Shown piece after piece: positions 62,693-64,000 of a stretch of 64,000 nt of DNA. Within the stretch, counting starts at the first letter, position 1. Every line of letters begins with the position of its first letter. Made by a program: the position numbers and the translations under genes. The notes beneath the pieces were generated by a model, which saw only the letters and a program-made list of their open reading frames with translations, was not told the DNA's origin and did not search any database. Source of the stretch: Frateuria soli (GTDB lineage: Bacteria; Pseudomonadota; Gammaproteobacteria; Xanthomonadales; Rhodanobacteraceae); NCBI RefSeq assembly GCF_021117385.1, contig NZ_CP088252.1:2232001-2296000 (forward strand), given 5' to 3'.

Positions 62693-62730
62693 CAGGCGGT
62701 CCTGGCCGTGCGTCCGACAGGCATGCTACT

Positions 62731-63510
62731 TCAACCGTACCGACGCAGCCGCCGCGCGGCGAGCAGCAGGAACGCGGCCGTGAAGCCAAGCAGCACCAGC
62801 ACATGCCCGACCAGCGCACCATGGCCCATGCCCACCGCGGCGAGCGCGAGGCGATCCAGGTGGTAGCTCGGCCACAGCGGCGCGGCCTGCTGCAGCACCC
62901 TGGGCAGCATCGGCAGCGGGAACCACAGGCCGGACAGGAATGACATCGGCAGGTAGACCAGGTTGAGCACGCCCGGTCCGCCCTGCCCCTTGACCAGCGT
63001 GCCGATGAACATGCCCATCGCGCAGAACGGCAGCACGCCGAGCACGCCGGTCGCCAGCAACGCCGCGGCCTGCGCCGGCGACAGCGATACGTGCGCGACC
63101 TGCGAGAGCCCCAGCAGGAACAACACCACGAACGCCGCCGCGGCCATCGCCATCAGCATCTTGCCGAGCAGGTAGGCGCCCGGCGGCATCGGCAGCGCGC
63201 GCTTGAGCGTGAGCAGGCCGCCGTCGCGCTCCAGCGCGAGCGACACGCCGAAGCCGAACAGGCCCGGGCTCATCACGCCGAAGGTGGCGTAACTGGCCAG
63301 CAGGTAGCGCGCGGCATCGGCACCCTCGCCCCTGGCCATCAGCACGCCGAACACCAGGTAGAACATGCAGGGAAACAGCGTGATCGGGAGCATGAAGCCC
63401 GGCGCGCGCAGGTAGCGCAGGCATTCGCTGCGCGCCTCGGCCAGGTAGGCGCCGAGCACGCGGCCGGCCGGCATCGCGTCGTTATCGACGGTCAGGTCCA
63501 GAGTGTCCAT
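62731..63510 (-). CDS. ABC-2-type transporter permease
   Basis: The protein has 259 residues, from the ATG at 63510, two bases after the ATPase stop. The N-terminal cytoplasmic part is followed by six membrane segments: FMLPITLFPCMFYLVFGVLM, ASYATFGVMSPGLFGFGVSLAL, LLGKMLMAMAAAAFVVLFLLG, ALLATGVLGVLPFCAMGMFIG, LNLVYLPMSFLSGLWFP and LVGHVLVLLGFTAAFLLLAARR. It has the ABC-2 membrane layout of drug, lipid or polysaccharide exporters. Association with a DesK/DesR-like system suggests lipid or antibiotic export; the substrate is unknown. Confidence 0.9.
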   Translation of the reverse strand: MDTLDLTVDNDAMPAGRVLGAYLAEARSECLRYLRAPGFMLPITLFPCMFYLVFGVLMARGEGADAARYLLASYATFGVMSPGLFGFGVSLALERDGGLLTLKRALPMPPGAYLLGKMLMAMAAAAFVVLFLLGLSQVAHVSLSPAQAAALLATGVLGVLPFCAMGMFIGTLVKGQGGPGVLNLVYLPMSFLSGLWFPLPMLPRVLQQAAPLWPSYHLDRLALAAVGMGHGALVGHVLVLLGFTAAFLLLAARRLRRYG

Positions 63511-63511
63511 G

Positions 63512-64000
63512 TCAGGCCGCCTCGCGCTGGTGGTCGGGCGATGCATCGGCATCGCGGGTCAGTTCGGTGAATGCCTCGGCCAGGCCGGCGCGCTGGACCT
63601 CCAGCTCGCGCAGCCAGGCGTCGTTCTGCAGCAGGCGCAGCACCACGACTTCGGCCTCGGTGGTGGTCAGCTGCAGGCGCCCGCCGTCCACGCGCACGTC
63701 CACCACCTCGGGCCAGCCGGCCACCGTCTCGGGCAGCAGCGTGCTGATGCAGCGGATCCGCCTGACCCCCACGCGGGCGCGCAGCTCGTCCACCGTGCCT
63801 TCGTGGATGGCACGACCGCGGGTCATCACGCAGACGCGGTCGGCCAGTGCTTCGGCCTCTTCCAGGTAGTGCGTGGTCAGCAGCACCGAGCAGCCTTCGC
63901 CGACCAGCCGGCGGATCGCCGCCCACAGCGCCTGGCGCGCCTCGATGTCCATGCCGACCGTGGGTTCGTCCAGGAACAGCAGTTGCGGGCGCCCGCACAG
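63512..64000 (-). CDS. ABC transporter ATP-binding protein (5' part outside window)
   Basis: 163 residues at the C-terminal end are visible; the gene enters from the right edge. The Walker B motif LLFLDEPTVGMD and the switch His in LLTTHYLEEAEALADRV are present. The Walker A and signature motifs lie beyond the edge. The C-terminal extension (TRGRAIHEGTVDELRAR, then a ~70-residue domain) is typical of ATPases paired with ABC-2 permeases such as the one encoded next. It energises export through that permease. Confidence 0.92.
   Translation of the reverse strand: MCGRPQLLFLDEPTVGMDIEARQALWAAIRRLVGEGCSVLLTTHYLEEAEALADRVCVMTRGRAIHEGTVDELRARVGVRRIRCISTLLPETVAGWPEVVDVRVDGGRLQLTTTEAEVVVLRLLQNDAWLRELEVQRAGLAEAFTELTRDADASPDHQREAA

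Noticed and set aside
1-64000. tRNA, rRNA, riboswitch or replication/attachment sites
   Set aside because: I looked for tRNA-like cloverleafs with CCA-type ends, rRNA landmarks and att-like repeats and saw none I could support by eye. A covariance-model scan would be needed to exclude small RNAs.

Overview
The window is a GC-rich (roughly two thirds G+C) bacterial chromosome segment. Its gene content fits a gammaproteobacterium of the Xanthomonadales/Rhodanobacteraceae type (Rhodanobacter- or Dyella-like). The reasons are the repeated TAGGAGCCCACTTGTGGGCG palindromes between genes, a leucine-degradation gene set, PQQ and DesK-type genes, and RAYT-type transposase remnants. The genus is an inference from these features and was not checked by a search.

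Layout. 1-17177 is mostly core-like: the 5' part of a monoheme cytochrome c-like envelope protein, a secreted alpha/beta hydrolase, a retropepsin-like protease with a PDZ domain, an AraC regulator, a catalase-type peroxidase paired with cytochrome b561, a SOUL heme protein, a lone asparagine-synthetase-like ATPase, a secreted methyltransferase, a flavin-oxidase/cupin fusion, a glucose-dehydrogenase-like PQQ enzyme split into membrane and catalytic genes, and a fatty-acid desaturase. 17178-33589 is the mobile zone, bounded and divided by three near-identical 1247-bp IS3-family copies. Between copies 1 and 2 lies a defence island: a three-gene GHKL-ATPase operon whose two partners I do not recognise, convergent with a dcm-vsr-EcoRII-type restriction operon. 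Next come a RAYT remnant and a wrbA/MFS unit with its divergent LysR gene. Between copies 2 and 3 are a pseudouridine synthase, a DUF1456 protein and a GAF-GGDEF cyclase. 33590-37913 continues the accessory DNA: a RAYT gene broken by an IS110 remnant, a small membrane protein, an unusual protein with a C-terminal J-domain, and a lipoprotein.

37914-59650 is a catabolic region. It holds a fused acyl-CoA mutase (icmF), leucine dehydrogenase, isovaleryl-CoA dehydrogenase, a thiolase, the methylcrotonyl-CoA carboxylase beta subunit and an enoyl-CoA (probably methylglutaconyl-CoA) hydratase. Together these cover much of branched-chain amino acid breakdown. They are interspersed with an autotransporter protease, a TetR/hydrolase pair, an M48 protease, a Lpp-like lipoprotein and an iron-uptake operon (feoA-feoB-Cys-rich protein) behind a likely Fur box. 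Palindromic REPIN-like repeats fill most gaps. Two repeat-derived segments sit in frame inside icmF, and an array of eight ~170-bp units, each carrying a copy of the mccB 3' end plus a REPIN, separates mccB from the feo operon.

59719-64000 is one operon on the minus strand: ABC transporter ATPase (cut by the window edge), permease, two tandem DesK-like sensor kinases and one NarL-type response regulator.

The strongest leads are the GHKL three-gene operon, the mccB-tail/REPIN array, the REPINs embedded in icmF, the insertion of the IS3 copies into RAYT-associated repeats, and the split PQQ dehydrogenase.
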